Shown here piece after piece: positions 1-11,327 of a stretch of DNA of 64,000 nucleotides. The position numbers and the translations under genes are program-made. Location of the stretch: the NCBI RefSeq assembly GCF_900005765.1, contig NC_041692.1:2170001-2234000 (forward strand), given 5' to 3'. Position 1 is the stretch's first letter, and each line of letters starts with the position of its first letter. The notes under the pieces were generated by a model. It saw only the letters and a program-made list of their open reading frames with translations, had not been told where the DNA came from and did not search any database. This DNA is from Plasmodium relictum (Eukaryota; Apicomplexa; Aconoidasida; Haemosporida; Plasmodiidae).

Positions 1-3000
1 AAAGAAAAGGAAAATGAAGTAAAAAATTATGAAATTGTTATAAATAATATGAATCTATGCTTGGATGATAAAGAAGAAGAAATTAACAATTTAAAGAATA
101 TTTACGAAAAAGAATTAAAAATGAAAGAAAATTTACAAAAAAAACTTGATGAAAGTAAGCAACAAATAAATCCTGATGTCTTATTACAAAATGAAGAAAT
201 GATTTTGAAAATGAAAAACGATTATGAAGCATTATTAAATGAATATAATATATCTTTATACTCATTAGAAGAAGCTAACAGAAAATTAGAAAAGTTGGAA
301 AGTGAAAAGAAAGAAATTGAAAAATCAAAAGAAAAGGAGATAAATGACAAAGAATTGATTTTAAATAAACTTGAAGAAAAAGTGAATGAAACTAAAAAAT
401 GCCTAAATGAAGAATTGGAATCAAAAGAAAATATAATAAAAAAAAAATTAGAAATTATTGATAAATTAAACAATGAAGTTAAATCTTTGAATAATGAAAA
501 GTATACAAATGATTCTTACATCAAAGAATTAGAACTAAAAATAGCTAATTTAAATAATGAAATAAATACACTAGATAAGTTTTTAAAGGATTCAAAGGAG
601 GAAATGAATCTTATAAAAAACTTACTGAATGAAAAAGAAAATGAAATTGTTGAATTGAAACATAAATTGAGTAATTCTGTATATCATGTACATGATAACA
701 ACATATATGAAAAAAAACCAGATGCAAATAGTAGAAATATTGATGAATCAGAAATACACATACAAAAAGAAGAGGTAATTTGCTATGAAAGTGAAATCGA
801 TCATTTAAAAAAAAATAACCTTACTGAAAATAATATGCATTATAAAAAATTAAATGAGTTAAGAACTCAATTAAGAAATTCGTTTACAAACTATAATAAA
901 TTAAAATTTGATACTGATAAAAAAATTGAAGAATATGAAAAGGAGGCTAAAAATTTAAAATACTATATGAATAGAATAGAAGAAGAGAATGAAAAAAAAG
1001 ATAAAAAATATGCATTAATTGAAATAGCTATACAAGAAATGGATAAAGAAATAAATATTCTCAAAAATGATATAGAAGAAAAAAGGTTGTATATAAAAGA
1101 TCTTGAAAATAATATTGAAGAAAATAAAAGAGAAATGCAAACATTAGAAGATGATATAAAAAAAGTTGAACACGTAATTATGAATTTTATTGAATCTAAA
1201 AGAAATAATATTGAAGAATTGGTAAATGAAATAAGTAATGAAACAAAAACAGAATATTTATCGTTTATAAAAAATATAATGATTAAAATGCATCAGAAGT
1301 ATATGAATGAAGATCTAAAAGAAGAGATTAATGGTAATAAATTCTTAAAAGAAAAAGAAATCATAACAACCTTAGAAGAAACATTAAATAATATGATTTT
1401 AGAAAAAAATAATTATGAAAAAGAAATAAATGAAAAAAAACAAGAATTAAATATTTTGTATGATAAAAAAAATTCTTATAATGATGAATTGAATAATCTA
1501 ATAAATGAATTTGTAAATAAAAAAGAAGAAATAAATAATAAATTAAATGAAATTGATATGAGAGAAGAAAATATAAAACATAAAGAAAATGAATTAATGC
1601 TTAAAAATGAAAAATTTATGAACCAAGAAAGAGAATTAATAAAAAGCAAAGAAGAACTGATTAACAGAGAAAATGAATTAGTAAAAAATAAGGAAGAGTT
1701 AATAAATAAAAATAATGAATTAATGATTAAAAGAGAAGAATTAAATAATGATAAGATGCATATGGAAGAGTTAAAAAATGATTTAATGATTAAATTTGAA
1801 AAACTATATAGAGCACAAAATGATATAAAAATCAAAGAAACAAAATTAAAAAAAATTTATGAAAAATTAAAAGATCATAACATAATAGAATTGTTGGATA
1901 TTAATAATAATGAAAGTGTAGCAAATAATTCATCAAATAATAATATAAATAATTCTCTGTCTTTAAGAAAAATATCGGAATATGATACTGATAATGAAAA
2001 TGAAAGTTTAAATTTAGATTCACTTGAATATACTACATATTTTAAGGAGTTTAAAAAAAGAATTAAAAATTTAAAAAGTGATTTAATAAATCGTGAAAAA
2101 GATTTAGAAATATATAAGAAAACATTTGAAATTGAAAAAAAAGAAAAAGAAATATATAAAATAGAATTAGAAAAATTAAAAGAGTTATTAAGCATAGAAC
2201 AAATGAATAAAAAAAATATTGACGAAGAACTAGCAAAATATAAAAGTGATGATACTAATATTTTAAAATCCTTAAAAGAATCAGAAGAATTACTAAATGA
2301 GAAAAATAATGAAATATTAGAATTACAACAAAAATTGATTGAATCTTCATATGAAATAAACTTACTGGATAATAGTAAGAATCTTTTACAAGAAAAAAAC
2401 GATGATTACAAGAAAAAAATAGAGAATTTAAATTCAATAATTAGAGATTATGAAAAAGAAATAAATGAATTAAATAATGAAAAATTAAGTATTACTAAAA
2501 AATCAATAGAAAAAATTATATATGATGGGGAAGATATTAAAAAATTGAAAGATGATTTAGATGATGCTCATGAATTGATAGTAAATTTAAGAAATAAAAA
2601 TGAGGAACTATATAATATAAATATAGAATTGCAACAAACTAATAAAGATATGAGATGTGACATTGATATCTTACTAGCAAATATAGAGGATATAAATGAA
2701 GAAAAAACAATTAATGAAAAAAAATTAAAAGAAGATGAGATCAAATATAATGAACTAAAAATTATTTATGAAGAAAAAGTAGAAGAATGTAAGAAAATTT
2801 TTAATATGTTAAGTTTAAAAATGAAAAAAAAATTAGCACTAGAAAAAGAGAATGATAGAAGATTTGAAAACAACAATATTAATAATAGTATTGTTAGTAT
2901 TTATGATAAATCAGATATAAGTCAAGATAATGTTTTTCATGCATTGAATGAAAAAAATATGATTATTGAATCATTAAATGATAAAATTTCTCATTATAGT

Positions 3001-6000
3001 AAGGAAAACTTAAAAAAGCAAGAAGTTATAGATGAATACAAAAATATAATTGATAATATTTCAAGTAAAATTCATATATTTGAAGATAATTTACATTTTT
3101 TGATACAGTTAAACGAATTTATAAATGAAAACAATTGCAGTTATGAAAATGTGTTACAAATGTTGAAAGATTCTATAATATATAAAAAAATATTGAATAA
3201 AATTTTTTACGAAAGCCAATTGTATAGTCAAATTATTTTAATAAAAGAAAGTTTGTTTGAGGCAATAAGTAAAGATACATCGTCCATAAAAGAAACTTTA
3301 AAATTAAGTCTATTAAAAAAAAAAAATTCTAAGAAGATGGGGGATACTATAAATAATAACCAATTATACTATAGTGAAAATTTAAATTCATTTCACAAAC
3401 AAAATGAAGAGTTAATAGACAATTTAGATAATATATTAAAAAAGATGGAAAACGATTTTGATAATTTTGAAAACTCATGCGTTGAAATACATAACTTTTA
3501 TAAGAAAAAAGACTGGAATAATTTATATAATAAATTAAATGAATTAGAATATCATTATAAAAATATCTTAAATAATGTTATAAATGAAATTAAAAAGATG
3601 AATAAAAATACAAATATTGAAAAGGAAGAATTAAAAAAGAAGGTTAAAATATTAAAGAAAAAAATTAATTCTTTGTCCAACGATTTTTATAAAAACATAG
3701 AAGAATTAGATAGACTAAACCATCTTTTAACAAAAGAATCTGAAAAAAATGAAATATTATTAAAAGAAAATGAGAAGCTAAGTATGTTATATAAGAAATT
3801 GAATGATGATTATAATGATAAAATAGTTATTATTCAAAATAATGAGTATGAACTAAAAAATTTGCATGAGCAATTAATTGAAAAAAATGAAACAAAAACA
3901 AAAACAGAAGAAATAAACCATTTTCTTAAAACGGACTTAAACTATTTAAATACTTCTTTAGATAAAGCAACACAAAATTTAAATGAATTAAACAATGAAA
4001 ATATAAAAAACAAAATAATATTAAAAGAATTAACAGAAGAAAACATTTTTCTTAAAAATGAGATGCATGAAAAAAACAAAGTTATAGAAAAACTAGAAAA
4101 CAATTTAGAATCAAGAAATCAGATAATAAATGAATTAAAAGAATTCAACGAAGTTTTAATTAAAAAGGCAGAAAATGAAAATGAAAATGAGGATAATAAA
4201 CATAATAAAAACATGTATGAAGATGACAATAAAGGAAAAATTAATAAAAATAAAATAAGTAGCATATATAAAGAAGTATTTGCAAATGAAACTTATGATA
4301 AATTACAGAAGAATGAGTTAATGGTAATAATAAACAAATTAGAAGATGATAATGATATACTAAAAGAAGAATTGAAAATTTTAAAAAGCAATTTTGGTAT
4401 TCTAAAAGAAAAGAAAAACGAATTAGAAGAAATTATAAATAGTAACGATATAGTATTAAATAAAAAAGAAATAGAATTAAATGATGTTATAATAGAAAAA
4501 GAAAAAATAATAGAAGAATTAAAAAGATATAAAGTTAAATGCATACAAATAATAGATATATGTTTTAATAAAGACTTTAATATAGTTGATATAAGAGAAA
4601 AAATAATAGCAATTTTTGAGAATGAAGACGAAGAAATAATGGATATTATAAATTGCCATAGAAGTATGTTGTATAGTAATAAAGTAGAAAAATCTAATGA
4701 ATTACAAGATGATACAATAAGTCTAGATCAAGATAAAGTTATACATATTGAAGAAATGAGTAAAAAAAATGAAGAGTTGATAAAAAAAAATGAAGAAATT
4801 TGGAAACTGAACAAATATATAGAAGATTTAAATAGAGAAATTACTAATAAAGATTATATAATAATTAAAAATCAACAAGATATTGAAAATAAAGATGATA
4901 TATTAGAAAAAAATAAAAATTATATCCATTTTTTAAAAGATCAGATAAAATTATTATGTAATAACATTGATGAAAATAATTTATTTGATATAGATAATGT
5001 TAAATTATCACCTGTACTTAGAAGTATTATAAAAAGAAGTAGCTTTAAAAATAATTTATATAGTAAAGATAATGAAAAGGAAAAGAAAAATTATGAAGAT
5101 AATATGAGTGAAGATATATTAAAAAAGAGTGATGCTTTTGATCAAAGTAAAAAAAGATTATCTGATTATACTAATCAAGAGCATTTTAATTTTTATGATG
5201 AAAATGAAGTAAAACTTGAAGAAATGAAATTAGAAATAGATGAATTAAATGATAAGTTAAAAAAAGCGGATTCACAAATAAAAATTCTAAAAAAAGAAAA
5301 TAATGAATTAATAGAAAAATCTGAATTTTTAAAAGATGAATTAAAAAATACTCAAGGTACCAAAAGACATTTAATGCTATGTGAAAGTAGATTAAATATA
5401 TTACAAAAGGAGTTAGAAGATAAACAAAAAAAATTAGATGTACAAAATAAAACAGTAGATGAATGCGTAAATATATATGTAGAAGAAAATTCTGAAAATT
5501 TTAATAAAATATTAGAATTAAAAAAAGAAAATGAAAAATATAAAATAGAAATGAACATTATGAATGATGAAATATTTAAACTGAAAAATGAAGTTCAATC
5601 TTACAAGAATGATATAAAGAATTTAAGTTCAACTCTTGATTTTTATAAATCTACACATGATGAGTTAATGAATGAATTCAATAAGGAAGAATCACATAAT
5701 GCGTATTATATAAAATTGTGTGAACATTTAAAAAAAGAGAATGAAAATTTTAAGGAGCTTATTAAATCAGAAGAAGAAAATAAAAAACAACTTTTAAATA
5801 GTATAAATGAAATAAGAAGTCAATTAAATAATACTATGAAAGAAAATTATGAAATAACATTAGATTTAGAATTTTTTCAAATGCAAAATAGCTTGTTAAA
5901 AAATAGTTGCAATTATTATAAAGAAAGAGAAACTATCTTAATAGACAATATAGATGAAAATAATAATAATTTAAAAATTATAGAAAACTACAATGAAGAA

Positions 6001-6474
6001 AATTTAAAAGTATTCATAAAAAAATTGAAAGAAGAAATTCAAAAATTGCATGATGAAGTGAATATGAAATCGAAAACTATTGTATCTTTGAAATATCAAA
6101 TAAAAGAATATAATTTTGAAGAAATTTCTAAAAATTGTCTAAATTTACAAAATAATAAAGTTGAAGAAATAATAAATATAAATAATATGACTTACATTCA
6201 AAACAGTTTATGTATATATATTAATTTATTTAAAAGTGTTTTATTTATTATAAGTGAAATTTTATTTTTTACTGATCCAACTAATAGCTTGTATTTTGAG
6301 ATATTGACTCTTTTAAAATTGAGAAATGAAAATGAATCAGAAGCAGAATTAGACACTATGATAAAAAGTTTTAAATTTTCTAAAATAGATTGTGATAATA
6401 TTTTCCAATCTGTTCTTAAATCAAAACATATTTTAAGAGAAAAATTGCAGCTCTTGCAATTAAAAATCAGCTAA
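1..6474 (+). CDS. Giant coiled-coil protein, 3' part (5' end outside window)
   Basis: The frame is open from base 1, so the gene starts upstream and only the C-terminal ~2150 residues are seen. Almost the whole length is Glu/Lys/Asn/Leu-rich heptad sequence, as in long structural coiled coils. There are few breaks: Asn/Ser-rich linkers near 1915-1960 and an acidic Asn stretch near 4170-4220. The last ~100 residues (about 6180-6474) differ: they are less charged, hold a hydrophobic patch followed by a short acidic segment, and could form a small globular or membrane-apposed end. No catalytic motif is visible. I do not recognise the family; scaffolding or cytoskeletal roles would be inference only. 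It ends at TAA and faces VPS16 tail to tail. Coding is certain; function is unknown. Confidence 0.9.
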   Translation, partial: KEKENEVKNYEIVINNMNLCLDDKEEEINNLKNIYEKELKMKENLQKKLDESKQQINPDVLLQNEEMILKMKNDYEALLNEYNISLYSLEEANRKLEKLESEKKEIEKSKEKEINDKELILNKLEEKVNETKKCLNEELESKENIIKKKLEIIDKLNNEVKSLNNEKYTNDSYIKELELKIANLNNEINTLDKFLKDSKEEMNLIKNLLNEKENEIVELKHKLSNSVYHVHDNNIYEKKPDANSRNIDESEIHIQKEEVICYESEIDHLKKNNLTENNMHYKKLNELRTQLRNSFTNYNKLKFDTDKKIEEYEKEAKNLKYYMNRIEEENEKKDKKYALIEIAIQEMDKEINILKNDIEEKRLYIKDLENNIEENKREMQTLEDDIKKVEHVIMNFIESKRNNIEELVNEISNETKTEYLSFIKNIMIKMHQKYMNEDLKEEINGNKFLKEKEIITTLEETLNNMILEKNNYEKEINEKKQELNILYDKKNSYNDELNNLINEFVNKKEEINNKLNEIDMREENIKHKENELMLKNEKFMNQERELIKSKEELINRENELVKNKEELINKNNELMIKREELNNDKMHMEELKNDLMIKFEKLYRAQNDIKIKETKLKKIYEKLKDHNIIELLDINNNESVANNSSNNNINNSLSLRKISEYDTDNENESLNLDSLEYTTYFKEFKKRIKNLKSDLINREKDLEIYKKTFEIEKKEKEIYKIELEKLKELLSIEQMNKKNIDEELAKYKSDDTNILKSLKESEELLNEKNNEILELQQKLIESSYEINLLDNSKNLLQEKNDDYKKKIENLNSIIRDYEKEINELNNEKLSITKKSIEKIIYDGEDIKKLKDDLDDAHELIVNLRNKNEELYNINIELQQTNKDMRCDIDILLANIEDINEEKTINEKKLKEDEIKYNELKIIYEEKVEECKKIFNMLSLKMKKKLALEKENDRRFENNNINNSIVSIYDKSDISQDNVFHALNEKNMIIESLNDKISHYSKENLKKQEVIDEYKNIIDNISSKIHIFEDNLHFLIQLNEFINENNCSYENVLQMLKDSIIYKKILNKIFYESQLYSQIILIKESLFEAISKDTSSIKETLKLSLLKKKNSKKMGDTINNNQLYYSENLNSFHKQNEELIDNLDNILKKMENDFDNFENSCVEIHNFYKKKDWNNLYNKLNELEYHYKNILNNVINEIKKMNKNTNIEKEELKKKVKILKKKINSLSNDFYKNIEELDRLNHLLTKESEKNEILLKENEKLSMLYKKLNDDYNDKIVIIQNNEYELKNLHEQLIEKNETKTKTEEINHFLKTDLNYLNTSLDKATQNLNELNNENIKNKIILKELTEENIFLKNEMHEKNKVIEKLENNLESRNQIINELKEFNEVLIKKAENENENEDNKHNKNMYEDDNKGKINKNKISSIYKEVFANETYDKLQKNELMVIINKLEDDNDILKEELKILKSNFGILKEKKNELEEIINSNDIVLNKKEIELNDVIIEKEKIIEELKRYKVKCIQIIDICFNKDFNIVDIREKIIAIFENEDEEIMDIINCHRSMLYSNKVEKSNELQDDTISLDQDKVIHIEEMSKKNEELIKKNEEIWKLNKYIEDLNREITNKDYIIIKNQQDIENKDDILEKNKNYIHFLKDQIKLLCNNIDENNLFDIDNVKLSPVLRSIIKRSSFKNNLYSKDNEKEKKNYEDNMSEDILKKSDAFDQSKKRLSDYTNQEHFNFYDENEVKLEEMKLEIDELNDKLKKADSQIKILKKENNELIEKSEFLKDELKNTQGTKRHLMLCESRLNILQKELEDKQKKLDVQNKTVDECVNIYVEENSENFNKILELKKENEKYKIEMNIMNDEIFKLKNEVQSYKNDIKNLSSTLDFYKSTHDELMNEFNKEESHNAYYIKLCEHLKKENENFKELIKSEEENKKQLLNSINEIRSQLNNTMKENYEITLDLEFFQMQNSLLKNSCNYYKERETILIDNIDENNNNLKIIENYNEENLKVFIKKLKEEIQKLHDEVNMKSKTIVSLKYQIKEYNFEEISKNCLNLQNNKVEEIININNMTYIQNSLCIYINLFKSVLFIISEILFFTDPTNSLYFEILTLLKLRNENESEAELDTMIKSFKFSKIDCDNIFQSVLKSKHILREKLQLLQLKIS
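1591..1740 (+). repeat. 21-bp coding tandem repeat giving exact heptads
   Basis: Within the giant coiled-coil gene, seven-residue units of the type ELxxxxE (for example ELINREN, ELVKNKE, ELINKNN, ELMIKRE) follow each other without a break, each encoded by 21 bases. The DNA units are diverged but in register, so this looks like recent expansion of a heptad unit. Confidence 0.7.
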
Positions 6475-7438
6475 ACACTTTAATTATTTTAACATTTTTC
6501 AAAAAAATATATTGGATTATATAAATAATGTATCTTCTATTAACATAAAAACATAGTAGAACAAAAAATTTATGTATATATGCATTTGTATTTTTTTAAA
6601 TAAGAATTTATCACTAAAATTTTATATATATTTATTTAAAATAGAAAAAAAAAATAATAAAAATTACTTTTAAGAGAATTTTTACTATTATTTTTTTTTA
6701 TTTATTTTCTTTTATTTTTTTGTATTTTCATAAAATTTAATTTGTGTCATTTTCACAAATAGATAAAGTTTTAACAATTTTTTTAAATTTTCAATGACAT
6801 AATAAAAATATAATTTCATTATATCTTTATTTTTCAATGTCTTTTTTTATAAAATGAAAAATCATATTTTTTTAAGTTACATTTTTTTTTTTTTCTTATT
6901 ACATATTTTTTGTTTTCTATGTCCAAAAGCTAAACATATTTACAAATAATATATTTTTATATATAAATTATATTTTAATAGTTCTAAATATTTAACTCTT
7001 TTTTTTTTTTTTTTCAGTTAAATATTAACAATAATAAAAAAATAAATATAATAAATTTATTTCAAAATTGTTTAAAACAATAAATATTATATAAGATTAA
7101 TAATGAAAAAACAAATATATTTTTAGTTTATATACAATATTTATTAGAGATAAAAAAGAAAAATATAAAAATTTTTAAAAAAAATTATTAGTAAACTTAT
7201 ACAACATAAAAAAAAAAAAAAAAAGTTTTTTTATATCTAAAAAAAAAATTATAATTTTATATTATGTATGAATAAAAAATAAAGTATAATTATAAAAATA
7301 TATATATATATTTTTTACAAAAAAAGAAAATGAGAAATATTTATATTATTTAAGAATAAAGATGTGTTATTATATAATTTATTTTGTTTACAAAAATAAG
7401 ATATATGAATCATATGAAAATAACATATGCGTCAATTA
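6475..7438. other. Convergent intergenic region
   Basis: About 1 kb between two 3' ends, made of A/T homopolymers. It must hold both polyadenylation sites. I see no gene or RNA in it. Confidence 0.6.
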
Positions 7439-10249
7439 TTATCTTATATTTGATATAGCATCAGTAATTGTTTGAAATATTGTACTTGTAATTTTTTGAG
7501 ATTTCAACTGTTTTAATACATTTTCTGCTTCTTGTTGCATATTATATTTAGTAAACCACTTATATTGTGTATTTAAATCTTTATTTTTTTGAATTAATTT
7601 AATAGTTAAAGGAATTGAACCAAATTCGTATGAGCATTCAATAAAATAATCCAACCCTATTGGTGATACTCTATAATTTGCAAAATTGTACAATTCGTCA
7701 AAATACTTATTTTTAGCTAATGCATATATTTTACATCTCCAATATTTAGGTTCAGATATTTTAAATTTTTTACAAAGGTTGTCTGCATCTAAAAATTCCC
7801 CAATAGATATAATATATTCAATAGTTTTCATTAAAGATAACCCTTGAATTTTATGAGGATATCCTATTACTGATTTTTTATTATACTTCATTTCTAATTC
7901 TTTTTGATAATTTAATAAATCTATATTATTCATTATTGATGTGTGAACAAATTTTATATGACTATTCATTTTATCTGTTGTTAAAAATCCTGCTGAATAA
8001 GCTAGCCATGTCTTTTTTTGCTCATAATTTTTTTTGGATAAAGCTAAATCCAATGTAACAAAAGCAGCTTGAGAATGTTGTCCATTTTTTTCATAAAATT
8101 GCTTAAGCAACTTATACTGCTTTGTTTTTTTGCAATAAACATAAAAACAATTAGAAGCTTGAATATTATTCTTAAAAACTTCTGTTAAAGTAGATAATTC
8201 TTTTTCTCCATCTACAGTTTCTTTTTCTTGACTTAAAATAATTATGATGCATAAATAAACGAGTTCAATATCTTTGGAAAGAATTGACTTTTCAACTGAT
8301 AAATTGTAATTAGCTAATTTAAGTAGCATATCAACCTGTTTTTTTTTGTTTTCTTCATACTGAATAATTATAGTAGCCAATTGTGGTCTTAAACACTTAG
8401 CTGCAATAAAGGCAATATAAGAATAATCTATATTTTTTTCATTTTTTATTTTATCTGTAATAACACAACATAACTGTTCATCAGTTAATTCAATTGACTT
8501 TTCAATTTTTTCTTTACACCATTCAATTAATATATTATCTGTTTTAATTCCTGCATATTCACAAATTCTATAAGCTAAAAAATATTCTTTTCTTCTAGCA
8601 ATATATTGAACAAAAGTAGGTATAGTCATGTATTTAAGTTCTGAGGCTGTAATAAAAATGTCCAAAGGAGGCTTTCTAACATTCATACAAATTCTTAAAT
8701 ACAAACAATATAATAAGAATTTTTTGCAATTGTAACTAATTTTCATAAAATTTTTTCCAAATAAAGATGTTTGTAGTAATAAATCTATTATATTTTCATT
8801 ATATTCATGGGTAGCAGCATCTAAGCATTCTTCAATGGCAATATCCAAATTATTATTAAATGCTCTAATTTCATCATCAAGGCATATGTTTCCATTTTTA
8901 TATTTCTCATATGAATAAAATAACATAGCAGAGGGAGTACAACTTCCTATACTAAAAATATTAAAAATAGATTTTCTGATCCTACTGACATATTCAAAGC
9001 TTTCTTTACTTATAATTTTTACACCATATATATCTCCAATTAGATACAAATTATGCCTATATTGATAAGGAATCCACTGATTTTTTGGACCACCTACAAA
9101 TAACATATGTTGTATATCATTAGATGGAGTAATCATAGGCGTGTAAACAGCTAAGCAATCATCGCCACACCAAACTATTTGTTTGATAGTTTTTTTGCTG
9201 TCTAAAATTGTTTCTTCAATGCACTTATTTAAATTTTTAATTAAATATATTCTAATTATACCATTATTAGATAAAAATGCTAAAATAGTTCCTGATTTTG
9301 ATATAGACATATTTATATAAGGGTGACTATAATCTATATCATAAATTTTGTAATGATATCTATTTACTAATGCAAATCCACCATTACATAAAGCTATTAA
9401 TATGTGTATATTTAACTCTTCATCCATTTTCTGTCTCTGTATTTTATTGTTATTGGAATTTAAATCTACTTTATTTAAATCATATGTAGTTGTTTTTATT
9501 AATATTTTTTTTTTTTTTCTTTCTATTGCATTTTCATCTTTTATATTATATTTTTCTTTGCTTTCAATAAGGATGTTATTTTTATAATTAAAATTTTCAT
9601 TTACATTTTCTTTTTTATCAAATGTATTTGTTATATAATTTTTTAAATTTAACTTCAATATATCATTATTTGGTTTACTATCAAAATAGTTCTGTTGAAT
9701 ATTCAAATCATTATTCAATTTATCTCCATCAATTGAACAAATACAATTTGGTTTTGCTTTTAAGTCAACATTAGGATATTTAATACAATTATTACCACTA
9801 AAATAGTAATTAACATATATATTTAATTTTTCTGTTATTATAATGATACCGTCTCCACATATGCTCCCTGTTAGTATTCCTTCATTCTTTATATTTTCAT
9901 CCAATGAAAAAACAAAAATTTTCTCACAAAAGCACGAATATACTCTAACTATATTATCTTTAAATAATAAAACTAAATCATTATTTTTATTCCATCCAAA
10001 ACATATTAATCCATCATAACTTAATCTACAGCTTGATACTAGTCTACCGATATTTGTATATATTTTTAAATTATCTTTTTTTTTATAATCATCAAATTTA
10101 TCTTTGTTCATTAGAACAGCTATTAAACCCAAATATCCTGAACAAACAATACTATCTTTCAATACATCTTCATTACTCCAAATCATACTACTTATTTTTT
10201 GTTTTCCATAATATGTATTATCAATATTACTCCATTCATTTGTATTCAT
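7439..10249 (-). CDS. VPS16: VPS16, HOPS/CORVET tethering subunit
   Basis: The 936-residue product matches VPS16, the Sec1-binding core subunit of the HOPS and CORVET complexes that tether endosomal and vacuolar membranes. The N-terminal ~430 residues are the beta-propeller, interrupted by an Asn/Lys-rich insert (about residues 165-270). Conserved landmarks are a WCGDDCLAVY stretch, LFVGGPKNQWIPY, and the IFSIGS / A-x-E-x-C-x-DAA-x-HE region at the start of the alpha-solenoid. The C-terminal half is helical with a conserved segment near the end (SEPKYWRCKIYALAKNKYFD). Length is close to human VPS16 (839) plus the insert. The start is an ATG at 10249 and the frame is unbroken, so no intron is needed. 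In Plasmodium this complex would be expected to serve traffic to the food vacuole and apical organelles (inference). Confidence 0.9.
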   Translation of the reverse strand: MNTNEWSNIDNTYYGKQKISSMIWSNEDVLKDSIVCSGYLGLIAVLMNKDKFDDYKKKDNLKIYTNIGRLVSSCRLSYDGLICFGWNKNNDLVLLFKDNIVRVYSCFCEKIFVFSLDENIKNEGILTGSICGDGIIIITEKLNIYVNYYFSGNNCIKYPNVDLKAKPNCICSIDGDKLNNDLNIQQNYFDSKPNNDILKLNLKNYITNTFDKKENVNENFNYKNNILIESKEKYNIKDENAIERKKKKILIKTTTYDLNKVDLNSNNNKIQRQKMDEELNIHILIALCNGGFALVNRYHYKIYDIDYSHPYINMSISKSGTILAFLSNNGIIRIYLIKNLNKCIEETILDSKKTIKQIVWCGDDCLAVYTPMITPSNDIQHMLFVGGPKNQWIPYQYRHNLYLIGDIYGVKIISKESFEYVSRIRKSIFNIFSIGSCTPSAMLFYSYEKYKNGNICLDDEIRAFNNNLDIAIEECLDAATHEYNENIIDLLLQTSLFGKNFMKISYNCKKFLLYCLYLRICMNVRKPPLDIFITASELKYMTIPTFVQYIARRKEYFLAYRICEYAGIKTDNILIEWCKEKIEKSIELTDEQLCCVITDKIKNEKNIDYSYIAFIAAKCLRPQLATIIIQYEENKKKQVDMLLKLANYNLSVEKSILSKDIELVYLCIIIILSQEKETVDGEKELSTLTEVFKNNIQASNCFYVYCKKTKQYKLLKQFYEKNGQHSQAAFVTLDLALSKKNYEQKKTWLAYSAGFLTTDKMNSHIKFVHTSIMNNIDLLNYQKELEMKYNKKSVIGYPHKIQGLSLMKTIEYIISIGEFLDADNLCKKFKISEPKYWRCKIYALAKNKYFDELYNFANYRVSPIGLDYFIECSYEFGSIPLTIKLIQKNKDLNTQYKWFTKYNMQQEAENVLKQLKSQKITSTIFQTITDAISNIR

Positions 10250-11327
10250 AGTTATTAAAAAAAAAAAGAGATTATTAAAATGAAAAAACTTAAAATGTGT
10301 TATGAAAAGGACTTAAATATATTTCGTAAGAAGTTTTATTTATCCCACTTTTCAGTAAACATCATTATCTATAAAAAATATATATATATAGATTATAAGA
10401 TGAATATATTGAAAAGATATGCAAATATTATACAAATAAAAATACATATTCTATATGTGAATACTAAAAACTATTTTATAAAAGATTAATATATCAAACA
10501 AATATATATATATATGTAGGGTATGAATGGTTAAGCATTACATATTAATTATTCTAAACTTCAAAGTTTTCATAGTTATATTAAATATGTTAAAATTCTT
10601 AAAAAATACATAAATATAAAAGCGTGACTCTATCTTTTAATGAAAAAAAAGAAAAAAAATAGGTGAGAGGAAAGATCTAAAAAAAAATTCATATGATTTG
10701 GTATGTATTGGAAATTATCATACATGCATTAATTATAAAAATCTGTTTTATATATTCGGTAATTTTAATTAAAAGATTATTATTTTATCATTTAACTCTT
10801 AATAAAATAAAAAAGATGAGAAGAATTAAAAATATTTTATATAATAATTTCATTTTTTTTTTTTTTCCTATAAAAAAATTGTTTAAATATAAATTTTTTT
10901 TTTCTTTTCATTATCGGTATCTTAATTTTTATATGTATACAAGGCATTTTGTTAATACGCTTGCATATTCAGATATTAATTTTTATAGAATTAGTAAAAT
11001 TACTTTTTCAGATTTAGTTAAATTTTTATTTCTTAAGCTTACCATATATTAAATAAATTATACCAAATATTTTTCGTATATTTTTAACGAACCCTTTTAA
11101 TAAATTTTTACTAATAAATAAAACAATATTTGATATATATATATATATATATATACATAGTTTTATATAAATCTAGTAACTTTTTTTATTAATTCTTTCT
11201 TAAAAGTCTAAAATCTAAATATATTTAAAAGATAAAATTTGGTACACATATATATATTTTATATGGGAATAACACTAAAATTTTCATTAATTTGAATAAA
11301 AACCAATTAATAAACCTTTTTCTTTAT
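10250..11327. other. Divergent promoter region of VPS16 and the hydrolase gene
   Basis: This bidirectional intergenic region holds the 5' leaders of two divergent genes. It contains two plus-strand ATG-started open frames, at 10280-10489 (69 residues, basic) and at 10693-11052 (listed separately), and a (TA)n run near 11135-11155. No promoter motif can be named. Confidence 0.5.
10693..11052 (+). CDS. Possible small hydrophobic/basic protein, 119 residues
   Basis: An ATG-started frame of 119 codons lies alone between divergent genes. The product is rich in Ile, Phe, Tyr and Lys, with an N-terminal hydrophobic stretch and a more varied C-terminal 40 residues (LAYSDINFYRISKITFSDL). Codon composition is only slightly less extreme than the surrounding spacer. 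It could be a small membrane or organellar protein, a leader open frame of the downstream gene, or chance. I do not recognise it. Confidence 0.25.
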   Translation: MIWYVLEIIIHALIIKICFIYSVILIKRLLFYHLTLNKIKKMRRIKNILYNNFIFFFFPIKKLFKYKFFFSFHYRYLNFYMYTRHFVNTLAYSDINFYRISKITFSDLVKFLFLKLTIY

